From Roseiarcus sp963696665 (GTDB lineage: Bacteria; Pseudomonadota; Alphaproteobacteria; Rhizobiales; Beijerinckiaceae), in the NCBI GenBank assembly GCA_963696665.1, contig CAVOLE010000031.1, forward strand, positions 372,001 to 436,000: DNA of 64,000 nt, read 5' to 3'. The stretch's first letter is position 1, and each line of letters starts with the position of its first letter. The position numbers and the translations under genes were made by a program. Under the pieces are notes generated by a model. The model was given only the letters and a program-made list of their open reading frames with translations, did no database searches and was not told the origin of the DNA. Shown here in pieces: positions 16,826 through 26,214 of this stretch.

Positions 16826-17633
16826 TTAACGCCCCCTCGGCTTTTTCGCGCCCGCCACGCTTCGCTTCAAAGCATCCATGATGTTGATGACGTTGCTCGG
16901 GGCCTCAGGCTCGGCGCTCGGCTTCGCCTTGCGCGTCTTCACCCCCTTCTTCTTGGCCTCGATGATGTCGAGGAGCTGCTCTTGCACGGGATCTGCGACC
17001 ATGTCGGGGCTCCAGGGCTTCTTGCGCGACTTGATGAGGTCGCCGATCAGGCGCATGAGCTCCGGGTCCGGTTTCGCCTCGCGGATTGCACTGAAGTATT
17101 CGCCCGGATCGCGAACCTCATCGCCGAAGCGCAAGGTCCAAAGCACGATCCCGTTGTCCCTCGGCTTCAGGATCACCGCCCGTTCGCGCCGATTAAGGAC
17201 AAGCCGCGAGACGCCGATCATCCCGGTCGAGCGCATTGCGTCGCGAATGACGCAATAAGCCTCTTCCCCGATGGGATCGTTGGGGGTGAGGTAATAGGGC
17301 GTGTCGTACCAGATCCAATCGATGCTCTCCGCCTCGACGAAACTCTGAATGTCGATGGTGCGGGCGCTCTCGAGCCCGATCGAATTCGAGCTCGTCATCG
17401 TCGAGCAGGACATAGTCGTTCTCGCCGCGCGCATAGCCCTTGACCTCGTCGGCCTCATCGACCGGCTTGCCCGTCTCGGCGTCGACATATTGGCTCTGGA
17501 TTCGATTGCCGGTCCGGCGGTTCAGCACGTGGAACCGAACCTTCTCCTCCTCGCTGGTGGCCGACATCATCGCCACCGGGCAGGTGACGAGGCTGAGCTT
17601 CATGTAACCTTTCCAGAAGGGACGCGCCGCCAT
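16826..17633 (-). CDS. ku: Ku protein 2 (NHEJ), one apparent frameshift
   Basis: A second, distinct Ku, on the opposite strand from ku1. It starts MAARPFWKGYMKLSLVTCPV, typical of the main rhizobial Ku group, with YVDAETGKPVDEADEVKGY and later DTPYYLTPNDPIGEEAY and RLVLNRRERAVILKPRDNG. After LLDDDEL the frame shifts by one base within GAATTC at 17382-17387, and SIGLESARTIDIQSFVEAE follows in the next frame. It ends in a basic tail (KRSVAGAKKPRGR). The repaired length is about 268 residues. It may form a heterodimer or an alternative end-binding complex with ku1. Confidence 0.87.
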
Positions 17634-17909
17634 CGAAAGGTCCTTCCGTCTACGCCTCATCGCGCCGACACATCGGCGTTTCCGAGACTGTCAGTTTTTC
17701 CAAGTCCTCGCCAGTCCTGCGGCTTCTATCCCGCGAACAAAATCGCGACGCCTTTTGTTCCGGTTGCGCACAACGCAGCCGGATTGCCCGGTCTGCGACA
17801 TCACGTGCGGCGCTCTCCCAAAAAGGCCTCGCCTGTACATGGGCGCGGCGTTCGGGCAGAAAAACCGCGCCCTCGCGTTGGCGGGACCCAGCCTTCCAGG
17901 AATTTTCGC

Positions 17910-18953
17910 ATGGTTCGCGACTCGGCGCTCAATGTCTCGGTCGGGATCATCGCCGCGGTCATGATCTGCATCGCCGCCCGTCAGGCGAGCGATGTGTTCG
18001 CTCCGTTGGCGCTGGCGTTATTCATCATCGCTCTGGTCTGGCCCCTGCAGTCCTGGTTGCAGGCTCGCATGCCGGCGCTGCTCGCGCTCGCCATCACCAT
18101 GACCCTAACCGTCGCCGTGTGCATCGCCTTTGCTTCGCTTGTCGTCTGGGGCTTTGGCCACGTGGGCGTATCCTTGATGGCCAATTCCGCGCGCTACCAG
18201 GCGCTCTACGAGAACGCAATCAACTGGCTCGAGGAGCGCGGCGTGTCGGTCGCCGGGCTATGGAGCGAGCACTTCAACGTCGCCTGGCTCGTGCAATGGG
18301 CCGGCCAGATCACCGGCCGCGTCAACACCACCCTCACCTTCTGGCTGATCGCTCTTCTCTACGTCATCTTGGGCTTGATGGAGGTCAACGATCTGCGCCT
18401 GCGCGCAAAGACCTTCCTCCCCACTGAAACCTCTCGCATCCTTCTGCAAGGAACGGCCACCACTGCGGTGAAGATGCGCAAGTATATGGAAGTTCGCACG
18501 CTGATGAGCGTCGCGACGGGCGTTCTCGTCGGCGCGTTCGCCTGGATCGTCGGACTGCAGTTTCCGCTGGAATGGGGCGTGATCGCCTTCGCGCTCAATT
18601 ACATTCCGTTTATCGGCCCCTTCGTCGCCACGCTGTTTCCAACTCTATTGGCGATAACTCAGTTCGCGACCTGGGAAGCTGTCGTCGGCGTTTTCGTCTG
18701 CCTCAACATCATCCAGTTTGTCGTCGGCAGCTATATCGAGCCGCGCGTGTCCGGCGCCATACTGTCCATGTCGCCCACGGTGGTGTTGCTTGCCGTCTTT
18801 TTGTGGACCTACCTTTGGGGCTTGTTCGGCGCCTTCATCGGGGTCCCGATCGTCATCGCGATCGTCACCTTCTGCGCCTATCATCCCTCGAGCCGCTGGA
18901 TCGCCGATCTCCTCGGCGGGCCGATGGAAAAGAAGGCTTTGGCGAAGAGTTGA
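17910..18953 (+). CDS. AI-2E family transporter 2
   Basis: 347-residue PF01594 permease starting MVRDSALNVSVGIIAAVM. Helices cluster at both ends. The diagnostic stretch VIAFALNYIPFIGPFVATL and the C-terminal WTYLWGLFGAFIGVPIVIA are present. It is transcribed away from ku2 with about 275 bases between the starts. An in-frame extension upstream would run antisense through ku2 and is not credible. Substrate unknown. Confidence 0.88.
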   Translation: MVRDSALNVSVGIIAAVMICIAARQASDVFAPLALALFIIALVWPLQSWLQARMPALLALAITMTLTVAVCIAFASLVVWGFGHVGVSLMANSARYQALYENAINWLEERGVSVAGLWSEHFNVAWLVQWAGQITGRVNTTLTFWLIALLYVILGLMEVNDLRLRAKTFLPTETSRILLQGTATTAVKMRKYMEVRTLMSVATGVLVGAFAWIVGLQFPLEWGVIAFALNYIPFIGPFVATLFPTLLAITQFATWEAVVGVFVCLNIIQFVVGSYIEPRVSGAILSMSPTVVLLAVFLWTYLWGLFGAFIGVPIVIAIVTFCAYHPSSRWIADLLGGPMEKKALAKS

Positions 18954-18964
18954 GTGAACTCGCC

Positions 18965-19077
18965 ATCGTCATCGCGAGGACGCGGAAGGGGGACGCGGCG
19001 ATCCGGGAGCCGCAGGGCGCCCTACGTCCCCCTGGATCGCTTTCCCCCCGGACTTAATCCGGGGGTCGCGATGACGA
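18965..19077. repeat. Dispersed palindromic element, GTCATCGCGAG family
   Basis: Bounded by CGTCATCGCGAGGACGCGG and GGTCGCGATGACG as inverted ends, with an internal GGGGGACGCGG and CCGGACTTAATCCGGGG hairpin. It overlaps the last codons of the metallophosphoesterase gene, giving that protein a repeat-derived C-terminus. Confidence 0.7.
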
Positions 19078-20268
19078 CAATGGCTCGACGTCGCAGGGCG
19101 CTCCGCCACCCTCCCCCTCAGCTGCCAGGTCAATCCGCTCCGGCCTCATCAGAGCCAGGCCCCCGTCCAGCGCGGGCCCAAGCGCATGCACATAAAAATG
19201 GGTCGGCTCGGAATCCGGCGCCATCACCGGCGACGGGGCGGAGACGATCTTGAGCGCGCCGCACGCGCCGATCCAATCGACATGCCGGTGGCCGTGCATG
19301 ACGATGACCCGCTCGGCATAGGGTTTCAGCACGCGCTGGAACCAGCTGCCGTTGATGAGGGCCGTGCCGATCCGCTCGGAGAAGGCGGCGACCGGCATCG
19401 GATATTCGATCAAATGATGATGCAACGCGACGATCCATCGGGCCTTGGGATAGCGGTCGAAGGCCGCGCTGAGCCGGCGCGCCTGGCTCACCGAAATCAT
19501 GCCCAGCGCATTGGTGAACGAGAAATTCGTGTCGGCGTTCGAATTGAGAATGGCGAAGCCGAGGCCGTCGTCTTCTCGCGGCGGAAGAATGAGCGGGAAC
19601 AGCTCATCCCAGAGCCGCGTGAGGCGGCCCGACAACCGAAGCCCGCCCTGGTCGGCGAAGGTCTCGATCGCTTCGCGGTGCGGCGCCAGCGCCGCTGCGA
19701 GCGTTAGGCCTGGCTCCTCGGCGCCCATCACGCGCAAGCGGTCGGCGCCAAAGGCGGCGAGCGCCGACAGCGTACGCATCTTGCGCAACGTCTTCGCCGG
19801 GCTGAACGGCAGATCGAGCCGCGCCGGATTGGCGCCGTCAACGACATTCACGTCGTGATTGCCCGGAAGGATGAGCGTCCGTCGGGCGAGGTCCGGATGG
19901 CCGGCGAGAATGTCGAAGAACTCGGCCCATTCGGCCGAGCGCCCGGCGTCGCTCATGTCCCCCGTGATGAGAAGAAGGTCCAAGGGCCGAGCAGCGTGCT
20001 CGGCCTCGAGCCGAGCCATGGCCCGCCTCAGCCGCTCGTTGCCGCGCGGCCCGCCCCGCCCGCTCTCGATGCGGAAGCCGCAATGCTCGCCAACGATATG
20101 GATGTCGGAGAGATGCGCCACGCGCCAGACGCGGCCGCCTTGAATTCGCCCCTCGAGGGAGAAGCGTCGGCCGCTCGCATCGCGTCGGATGAGGATTTTC
20201 CCACAGCCTCTGCGCCATAGCATGCGGCGGCCCTGCCCGGTAGCGAGGCAGGTGACGAGCCGGTCCAT
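19054..20268 (-). CDS. Calcineurin-like metallophosphoesterase
   Basis: 404 residues from the first ATG. The five metal-site motifs of the superfamily are visible: LSDIHI (about residue 54), ITGDMSDAG, LPGNHDVN, ALHHHLIEY and MHGHRHVDW. Homologues usually begin close to the DxH motif, so the first 45 residues (CGKILIRRDASGRR region) may not be translated and a GTG at VAHLSDIH is possible. The last residues come from an intergenic repeat. Substrate unknown; relatives include cAMP phosphodiesterases and UDP-2,3-diacylglucosamine hydrolases. Divergent from the small secreted protein gene. Confidence 0.82.
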   Translation of the reverse strand: MDRLVTCLATGQGRRMLWRRGCGKILIRRDASGRRFSLEGRIQGGRVWRVAHLSDIHIVGEHCGFRIESGRGGPRGNERLRRAMARLEAEHAARPLDLLLITGDMSDAGRSAEWAEFFDILAGHPDLARRTLILPGNHDVNVVDGANPARLDLPFSPAKTLRKMRTLSALAAFGADRLRVMGAEEPGLTLAAALAPHREAIETFADQGGLRLSGRLTRLWDELFPLILPPREDDGLGFAILNSNADTNFSFTNALGMISVSQARRLSAAFDRYPKARWIVALHHHLIEYPMPVAAFSERIGTALINGSWFQRVLKPYAERVIVMHGHRHVDWIGACGALKIVSAPSPVMAPDSEPTHFYVHALGPALDGGLALMRPERIDLAAEGEGGGAPCDVEPLSSSRPPD

Positions 20269-20328
20269 TCATCTGAGGTTCAAGCGGCGCGTCCACAATC
20301 GGGCGAGGGGCGTTCGGAGAATCTGCAC

Positions 20329-20769
20329 ATGTTTCGCAAGCTCGCTCTATCTCTCGCCATGGCAGGATTGATCTCCCAGCTCACTGTTCCCGCCGAGGCC
20401 GCGCTTGGCGTCGGCGCGTTCGCGCCGCCGGCCTCGCTCGCGGAGGCTTCGCCCGTCGAAAAGGCGCAGTTCGTCTGGGGTGGCCGGAGGTACTGCTGGT
20501 ACAATTCGGCCTGGCGCGGCCCAGGCTGGTACCAGTGTGGCTTTGCTTGGCGGCGGGGGTTCGGCTGGGGCGGAGGCGCGGGCTGGCATGGCTGGCGCCA
20601 TCCGGGCTTCGTCCACCGGCCTGTTGTTAGACCGCCAGTCCACCGCCCGCGTCCTCCCGTCGCGAGGCCGCCAGTCCGTCGGCCTGGCCCCGGCGCCACC
20701 AGGCCCGGCCACAACAGACCCACAACGCACCGCCCCGGCAGCAATCGTGGCGGCAGCCAACGCCGTTGA
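20329..20769 (+). CDS. Small secreted Trp/Gly-rich and Pro/Arg-rich protein
   Basis: 146 residues with a clear Sec signal (MFRKLALSLAMAGLISQLTV, cleavage likely after PAEA). The mature part has WGGRRYCWYNSAWRGPGWYQ with C at GWYQCG, a motif common in small exported proteins of Hyphomicrobiales, then a Gly/Trp segment and a C-terminal PPVxRP-type proline-arginine repeat. No known function; probably periplasmic or surface exposed. An isolated gene between the divergent phosphoesterase and the RND operon. Confidence 0.75.
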   Translation: MFRKLALSLAMAGLISQLTVPAEAALGVGAFAPPASLAEASPVEKAQFVWGGRRYCWYNSAWRGPGWYQCGFAWRRGFGWGGGAGWHGWRHPGFVHRPVVRPPVHRPRPPVARPPVRRPGPGATRPGHNRPTTHRPGSNRGGSQRR

Positions 20770-20851
20770 GCGCAGCTGAGCGGCGCGGACCGGCTAGTCT
20801 CCCTAGCATTGCGCGCCGCGCGGCTGGACGATAAGCACGGCCGCGTTGTCC

Positions 20852-21975
20852 GTGAGAGGATTCGCCTTGGCCCCGTGCAACCCTGATCAGCCTCCGCGGG
20901 GGGCATTCGCGCGCTCGTCGCGGCGTCGGCGCTCGCCCTGCTCCTCGCCGGCTGCAATCAGGAGGCCAAGACCGAGCCGCCGCTGCCGCGCCCGGTCCGC
21001 ACCGTCACCGTCGAAAAGGGCGTAGTCGGCAATTCGGTCACGCTCACCGGCGACATCCGCGCTGAAAACGAGGTGAACCTCGCCTTCCGCATCGGCGGGC
21101 GGATCATCGAGCGGAAAGGCGGCGTCGGCGACAAGGTCGAGCCGGATCAGGTGCTGGCGAAGCTCGATCCGCAGGACGAGCTCAATGGCGTGCGCTCGGC
21201 GCAGGCGGCGCTCAACGCGGCGCGCGGCCAGGAGGTCGAAGCGCAGAACAATTTCGACCGCCAGAACCACCTGATGGAGCGAGGCTTCACCACCCGGGCG
21301 ATCTTCAATTCTGCGAAGCAGGCGTTGCAGACGGCGCAGGCCCGCGTCGACGACGCGACGGCGCAACTGGATATCGCTCAGGACCGGCTGAGCTTCACCG
21401 AGCTCAGAGCCAACGTTTCGGGGGCGATCACCGCCCGATCCGCCGAGGCGGGCGAGGTGGTGCAGGCCGGCCAGCCGATCTTCACCGTCGCGCGCCAGGA
21501 CGGGCGCGACGCCGTGTTCGACGTCCCGGCCCAGGTTCTCCGCGCCGCGCCACCGGATGCGACTGTCACCATCGCGCTCGCCGACGACCCGTCGGTGACG
21601 GCGAAGGCGCGGGTGCGGACGGTCGATCCGCAGGCCGATCCGGTCACCCGCCTCTTCCGGGTCAAACTCGGCCTCATCGATCATCCCGAAGCCATGCGGC
21701 TCGGCGCGACGGTGACCGGGCGCCTTCAGCTCGAGGGCGGAGCAGGCATCTCGATTCCGGCGAGCGCGCTGACCTCGGCCGATCGCCAGCCGGCAGTGTG
21801 GGTGGTCGATCCGCAGAACCTGACCGTTGCGCTGCGCAACGTCGAAGTGCAGCGGTTCGATCCGGCGACCGCGGTCATTTCGTCAGGGCTCGAGCCTGGC
21901 GACGTCGTGGTGACGGCCGGCGTTCAGGCGCTGCATCCGGGCCAGAAGGTGCGGCTCCTCGCGGCGACTTCGTGA
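20852..21975 (+). CDS. RND efflux periplasmic adaptor, frame broken at its 5' end
   Basis: Membrane-fusion protein of a tripartite efflux pump. The lipoprotein signal ALVAASALALLLAGCNQ leads to LTGDIRAENEVNLAFRIGGR, the barrel-sandwich hybrid, an alpha-hairpin (QNNFDRQNHLMERGFTTRA) and beta-barrel domains. In this frame no start codon precedes the signal except a rare ATT. A GTG at 20852 (VRGFALAPC) is in another frame, and the two would join if the G6 run at 20898-20903 had seven G. So the start is uncertain and a homopolymer error is likely. The stop overlaps the pump gene start (GTGA). Confidence 0.82.
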
Positions 21976-24900
21976 GCGGTCTCAATCTTTCCGACTGGGC
22001 GCTCAAGCATCGCTCTTTCATTGTCTTCATCATGGCCGCGGTGACGCTCGCCGGCGTCGCCTCGTTTTTCAGCCTTGGCCGCGCCGAGGATCCGCCCTTC
22101 ACCTTTCGCACCATGATCGTTGCGGCCAGATGGCCCGGCGCGACCATGGACGACACGCTGCAGCAGGTGACCGAGCGGCTCGAACGCAAATTGCAGGAGA
22201 CGCGGGGACTCGATTTTCTGCGCAGCTACACCATTCCCGGCCAGACGACGATCTTCGTCAACCTCAAGGGCTCGACCCGGGCCTCGGAGGTGCCCGACAT
22301 CTGGTATCAGGTGCGCAAGAACATCGGCGAGATCCGCGGCACGTTGCCGGCCGGGGTGATCGGACCCGCCTTCAATGACGATTTCGGCGACACCTTCGGC
22401 TTGATCTACGGCTTCACCGCTGACGGCTTCACCCACCGGGAGCTGCGCGACACGGTCGAGGACATTCGCTCGCGTCTCCTGCAAGTTCCGGACGTGTCGA
22501 AGATCGAGCTCCTCGGCGCACAGGACGAGCAGATCTATGTCGAGTTCTCGACCCAGGAGCTCGCAGGCCTCGGCATCGACCGGACGGCGTTGATCGCCGC
22601 CTTGAGAGCGCAGAACGCGGTCAGCCCCGCGGGCGCTCTGGAGACCGGCCAGGAGAAGATCTCGCTCAGGGTTTCCGGCGCCTTCCGGTCGGAGGCGGAC
22701 CTGCTCGACGTCAACTTCCTGTCCAATGGCCGGCTGGTCCGTCTGCGCGACATTGCAACCGTCAGGCGCGGCTATTCCGATCCGCCGCAACCAATGTTCC
22801 GCGTCAACGGCGAGCCGGCGATCGGCCTCGCCATCGCGATGCGCGACGGTGGCGACATCCTGGCGCTCGGCCGCAACGTGAAGAAGGCGATTGACGATCA
22901 GGTCGCCAACCTGCCGCTCGGCATCGACGCGAGCCTGGTCAGCGACCAGCCGGTGGTCGTGCAGACCGCGATCGGCGAGTTCATGGAATCGCTGTGGCAG
23001 GCGATCGCCATCATCATGGCGGTCAGCATCATCAGCTTAGGGTTGAGGCCGGGCTCGGTGGTGGCGCTGACGATCCCGCTCACCATCGCCATCGTCTTTC
23101 CGATCATGCAGGCGATGCATATCGACCTTCAGCGCATTTCGCTGGGCGCGCTCATCATTTCGTTGAGCCTGCTCGTCGACAGCGCCATGACCACCATCGA
23201 CGTGATGACGACGCGCCTGGCGCAAGGCGACAGCAAGGAGGACGCCGCGTCCTTCGCCTACAAGACGCTGGCGATGCCGATGCTCACCGGCACTTTCGTG
23301 ACCATCGCGGGCTTCGTGCCGATCGGTTTCGCCCGCAGCGCGGCCGGCGAATATACGTTCTCGATCTTCGCCGTGGTGACGATCGCGCTCATCGTCTCCT
23401 GGTTTGTCGCGGTGCTGTTCGCGCCGCTGCTCGGCGTGTGGCTCCTCAAGAAGCCGGACAAGCCGGCCGCCGCTCAACTCAACTTCGTCATACGCACGTT
23501 CAAGTCGATCCTGGTCGGCGCGATGCGAATGCGGTTGCTCACGATCGCGGCAGCGCTCGCCTGCTTCGTCGCAGCGCTTTTGGCCCTGCCCTACGTGCCG
23601 CGGCAGTTCTTCCCCGCCTCCGACCGCCCCGAGCTGGTCGTCGATCTGACGCTGCCGCAGAACGCCTCGATCTTCGCCAGCGAGGACGCTTCCGCCAAGC
23701 TCGACGCGATGCTGAAGGACGATCCGGACGTTAAGAGCTGGAGCACCTATGTCGGGCGAGGCGCGATCCGCTTCTACCTGCCGCTCGACGTCAAGCTCGC
23801 CAACGACTTTTTCTCGCAAGCCGTGGTGATCGCCAAAGACGTTCCGGCGCGCGAGCGTCTACACGCGAAGCTCGAGAAAGCTTTGGCCGAACAGCTGCCA
23901 AGCGCGGTTACGCGCGTTTCTCCGCTCGAACTCGGGCCTCCCGTCGGATGGCCGGTGCAATATCGGGTGAGCGGGCCGGACCCCGCGGAGGTGCGCGAAA
24001 TCGCGCTCAGGCTCGGCCAGACGATGGGCGAGAACCTAAATCTGCGCCTCGTCAATTTTGACTGGATGGAGCCCGCGCGCGAGGTCCGGGTTAGGATCGA
24101 CCAGGATCAGGCGCGGCTCCTGGGTTTAAGCTCGCAAACGCTGGCCGAAACGCTGAACGCCGTCATGTCGGGAACGCCGATCACCCAGGTTCGCGACGGC
24201 ATCTATCTCATCAATGTCGTCGCGCGGGCGAATGACGAGCAGCGCGTCTCGCTCTCGACCCTGCGCTCGTTGCAGCTGCCCCTCCCCGGCGGCCGCACCG
24301 TGCCGCTGAGCCAGATCGCGAGTTTCGATTTCGATCAGGAATATCCGCTTGTTTGGCGGCGCGACCGGGTCCCGACCCTCACGGTGCAGGCCGATGTGCG
24401 CGGCGACGCGACGCCGGAAGGCGCGGTCAATTCGCTCAAACCCGGGATTGAGAAGCTCGAGGCGAGCCTGCCCGCCGGCTACCACATCGCAACCGGGGGC
24501 ACGGTCGAAGAGAGCGCGCAATCGCAGGCCTCCGTGTTTGCGCTTCTGCCGGCGGCGCTCTTCCTGATGCTCCTGTTCCTCATGGCGCAATTGCACAGTT
24601 TCGGGCGCGTGGCGCTGGTTGTGGCGACGGTGCCGCTCGGACTGATCGGCATCGTTCTCGCGCTCCTCGTCGCCAACCGCCCGCTCGGCTTCGTGGCGAT
24701 TCTCGGCATTCTGGCGCTGGTCGGCATGATCGCGCGCAACGCCGTCATCCTGATCGATCAGATCGAGACCGAACGCGCTGAGGGTCGCGACATTTGGACC
24801 GCGGTGGTCGAGGCGACGCTGTCGCGCTTCCGCCCGATCATGCTGACCGCGATCTCGACCGTGCTGGGCCTGATCCCGATCGCGCCGACGGTTTTCTGGG

Positions 24901-25037
24901 GACCGATGGCCTTCGCCATCATGGGCGGATTGTTCGTTGCTACGCTATTGACGCTTCTCGTGCTGCCGGTCTTCTACATCACTCTCTACCGCGCGAAGCA
25001 GCCCGAGAAGGAGGCGGTGGCGGTCACCACGGCTTAG
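21972..25037 (+). CDS. RND efflux pump inner-membrane subunit
   Basis: 1021-residue AcrB-like proton-driven transporter. It begins MSGLNLSDWALKHRSFIVFI with the first membrane helix, then the porter domain (RAEDPPFTFRTMIVAARWPG). The helix-4 segment has LLVDSAMTTIDVM in place of the usual GxxVDDA, a form seen in divergent RND families of proteobacteria. A second duplicated half ends with FVAILGILALVGMIARNAVI and FWGPMAFAIMGGLFVATLLT. The GTG start overlaps the adaptor stop. No outer-membrane factor gene follows, so it would use one encoded elsewhere. Drug or metabolite specificity unknown. Confidence 0.92.
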   Translation: MSGLNLSDWALKHRSFIVFIMAAVTLAGVASFFSLGRAEDPPFTFRTMIVAARWPGATMDDTLQQVTERLERKLQETRGLDFLRSYTIPGQTTIFVNLKGSTRASEVPDIWYQVRKNIGEIRGTLPAGVIGPAFNDDFGDTFGLIYGFTADGFTHRELRDTVEDIRSRLLQVPDVSKIELLGAQDEQIYVEFSTQELAGLGIDRTALIAALRAQNAVSPAGALETGQEKISLRVSGAFRSEADLLDVNFLSNGRLVRLRDIATVRRGYSDPPQPMFRVNGEPAIGLAIAMRDGGDILALGRNVKKAIDDQVANLPLGIDASLVSDQPVVVQTAIGEFMESLWQAIAIIMAVSIISLGLRPGSVVALTIPLTIAIVFPIMQAMHIDLQRISLGALIISLSLLVDSAMTTIDVMTTRLAQGDSKEDAASFAYKTLAMPMLTGTFVTIAGFVPIGFARSAAGEYTFSIFAVVTIALIVSWFVAVLFAPLLGVWLLKKPDKPAAAQLNFVIRTFKSILVGAMRMRLLTIAAALACFVAALLALPYVPRQFFPASDRPELVVDLTLPQNASIFASEDASAKLDAMLKDDPDVKSWSTYVGRGAIRFYLPLDVKLANDFFSQAVVIAKDVPARERLHAKLEKALAEQLPSAVTRVSPLELGPPVGWPVQYRVSGPDPAEVREIALRLGQTMGENLNLRLVNFDWMEPAREVRVRIDQDQARLLGLSSQTLAETLNAVMSGTPITQVRDGIYLINVVARANDEQRVSLSTLRSLQLPLPGGRTVPLSQIASFDFDQEYPLVWRRDRVPTLTVQADVRGDATPEGAVNSLKPGIEKLEASLPAGYHIATGGTVEESAQSQASVFALLPAALFLMLLFLMAQLHSFGRVALVVATVPLGLIGIVLALLVANRPLGFVAILGILALVGMIARNAVILIDQIETERAEGRDIWTAVVEATLSRFRPIMLTAISTVLGLIPIAPTVFWGPMAFAIMGGLFVATLLTLLVLPVFYITLYRAKQPEKEAVAVTTA

Positions 25038-25051
25038 CGTTTGACCGAACC

Positions 25052-25141
25052 GTCATCGCGAGCGTAAGCGAAGCGATCCAGGAACGTAAGGAGCTTGATG
25101 ATCCCTGGATCGCCGCGTCGCTCCGCTCCTCGCGATGACGG
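25052..25141. repeat. Dispersed palindromic element, GTCATCGCGAG family
   Basis: GTCATCGCGAGCGTAAGCGA and CGCTCCTCGCGATGACGG are inverted ends, with GATCCAGGAACG and TCCCTGGATCG paired inside. Between the RND pump and the MBL hydrolase. Confidence 0.75.
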
Positions 25142-25161
25142 CGCGACAGGGAGAATTGCCC

Positions 25162-26056
25162 ATGAAAACGCTGAAGGTCGGCGAGATCATCATCACCAGC
25201 CTCATCGAGCGCGACGGTCCGTGGCGGAAGCCCGAGGATATGTTCCCGGCTTACGATCCCGACATCGGGCGCCGACATCTCGCGGAACTCGACCCGATCG
25301 TGTTCGATCCCGCCAGCGGCCGCATGGTGATCACCTACCAGACGTTCCTCGTGCGCACGCCCAGGCATACCGTCTTGATTGATACTTGCACTGGCGAGGA
25401 CAAGGGTTATCCCGCCCCTTACGACTTCCCCAAGCAGCCCTGGCTCGACAATCTTCACGCAGCCGGCTGGCGCCTGGAGGACGTGACCCACGTCTTTTGC
25501 ACGCATCTGCATTTCGATCACACCGGCTGGAACACAATGCTTCGCAATGGCCGGTGGACGCCGACGTTTCCGAACGCGAAATACATCTTTCACAAAGGCG
25601 AGTACGAGCGTTGGGAGGCGATCACTGCCCGTGGAGAGGTTCCGCCGGGCCTCATGGAGGGCGCGCTGCCCGGGAATTCGTGGAGCTACAATTGCCGTCC
25701 GATCGTGGAGGCGGGACAGGCTCTGCTGGTCGATGAGACCTTTCAGCTCGACGACACTTTCACGCTTGTGCCGACGCCCGGCCACTCGCCATGCCATTGC
25801 TGCGTCAGGATCCGCTCTCAAGGCCAGGAGGCGGTCGTGACCGGCGATCTGATGCACCACGCGCTGCAATGCCGCGAGCCGGATTGGTCGACCATCTTCG
25901 ACTTTGACCCTGGCCAAGCCGCGCAATCGCGGCGGCGCCTTCTGGGCCAGGTCGCGGACACTGGCGCGCTTCGTCCTGCCGATCCACTTTCCGAACCCGA
26001 CCACGGGCCTGGTTTCCGCGGACGGCGACCGCTTTCGCTATACGTTCGTGCGGTAG
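25162..26056 (+). CDS. MBL-fold metallo-hydrolase, frameshifted near its end
   Basis: Metallo-beta-lactamase-fold hydrolase of the N-acyl-homoserine-lactonase-like branch. It starts MKTLKVGEIIITSL after GGGAGAA. The metal motif is CTHLHFDHTGWN, with GHSPCHCC and TGDLMHH further on. After QVADTGA the frame slips by one base at about 25964-25971, and FVLPIHFPNPTTGLVSADGD continues out of frame to a stop at 26056. The repaired length is about 297 residues. Without repair the protein would run into the repeat downstream. The substrate cannot be named. Confidence 0.83.
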
Positions 26057-26077
26057 GTGCTTGTCCGAACCACCGTC

Positions 26078-26209
26078 GTCATCGCGAGCGTAAGCGAAGC
26101 GATCCAGGGAACGTAGGAGGCCCGACGATCTTCTCGATCGCCGCGTCGCCACAGCCCGTCGAAAGACGGGCGTCTTTCGAACTCCCTATGGCTCCTCGCG
26201 ATGACGTCC
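26078..26209. repeat. Dispersed palindromic element, GTCATCGCGAG family
   Basis: GTCATCGCGAGCGTAAGCGA and GGCTCCTCGCGATGACG ends, with an inner AGCCCGTCGAAAGACGGGCG hairpin. Lies between convergent MBL hydrolase and GntP genes. Confidence 0.75.
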
Positions 26210-26214
26210 GGGCG

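Noticed and set aside
17349..17909. N-terminal extension of the second AI-2E permease by 187 codons
   Set aside because: The extension runs antisense through ku2 and has no membrane or family character.
20904..20907. ATT as true start codon of the RND adaptor
   Set aside because: ATT starts are very rare; a homopolymer error in the adjacent G6 run explains the missing start more simply.
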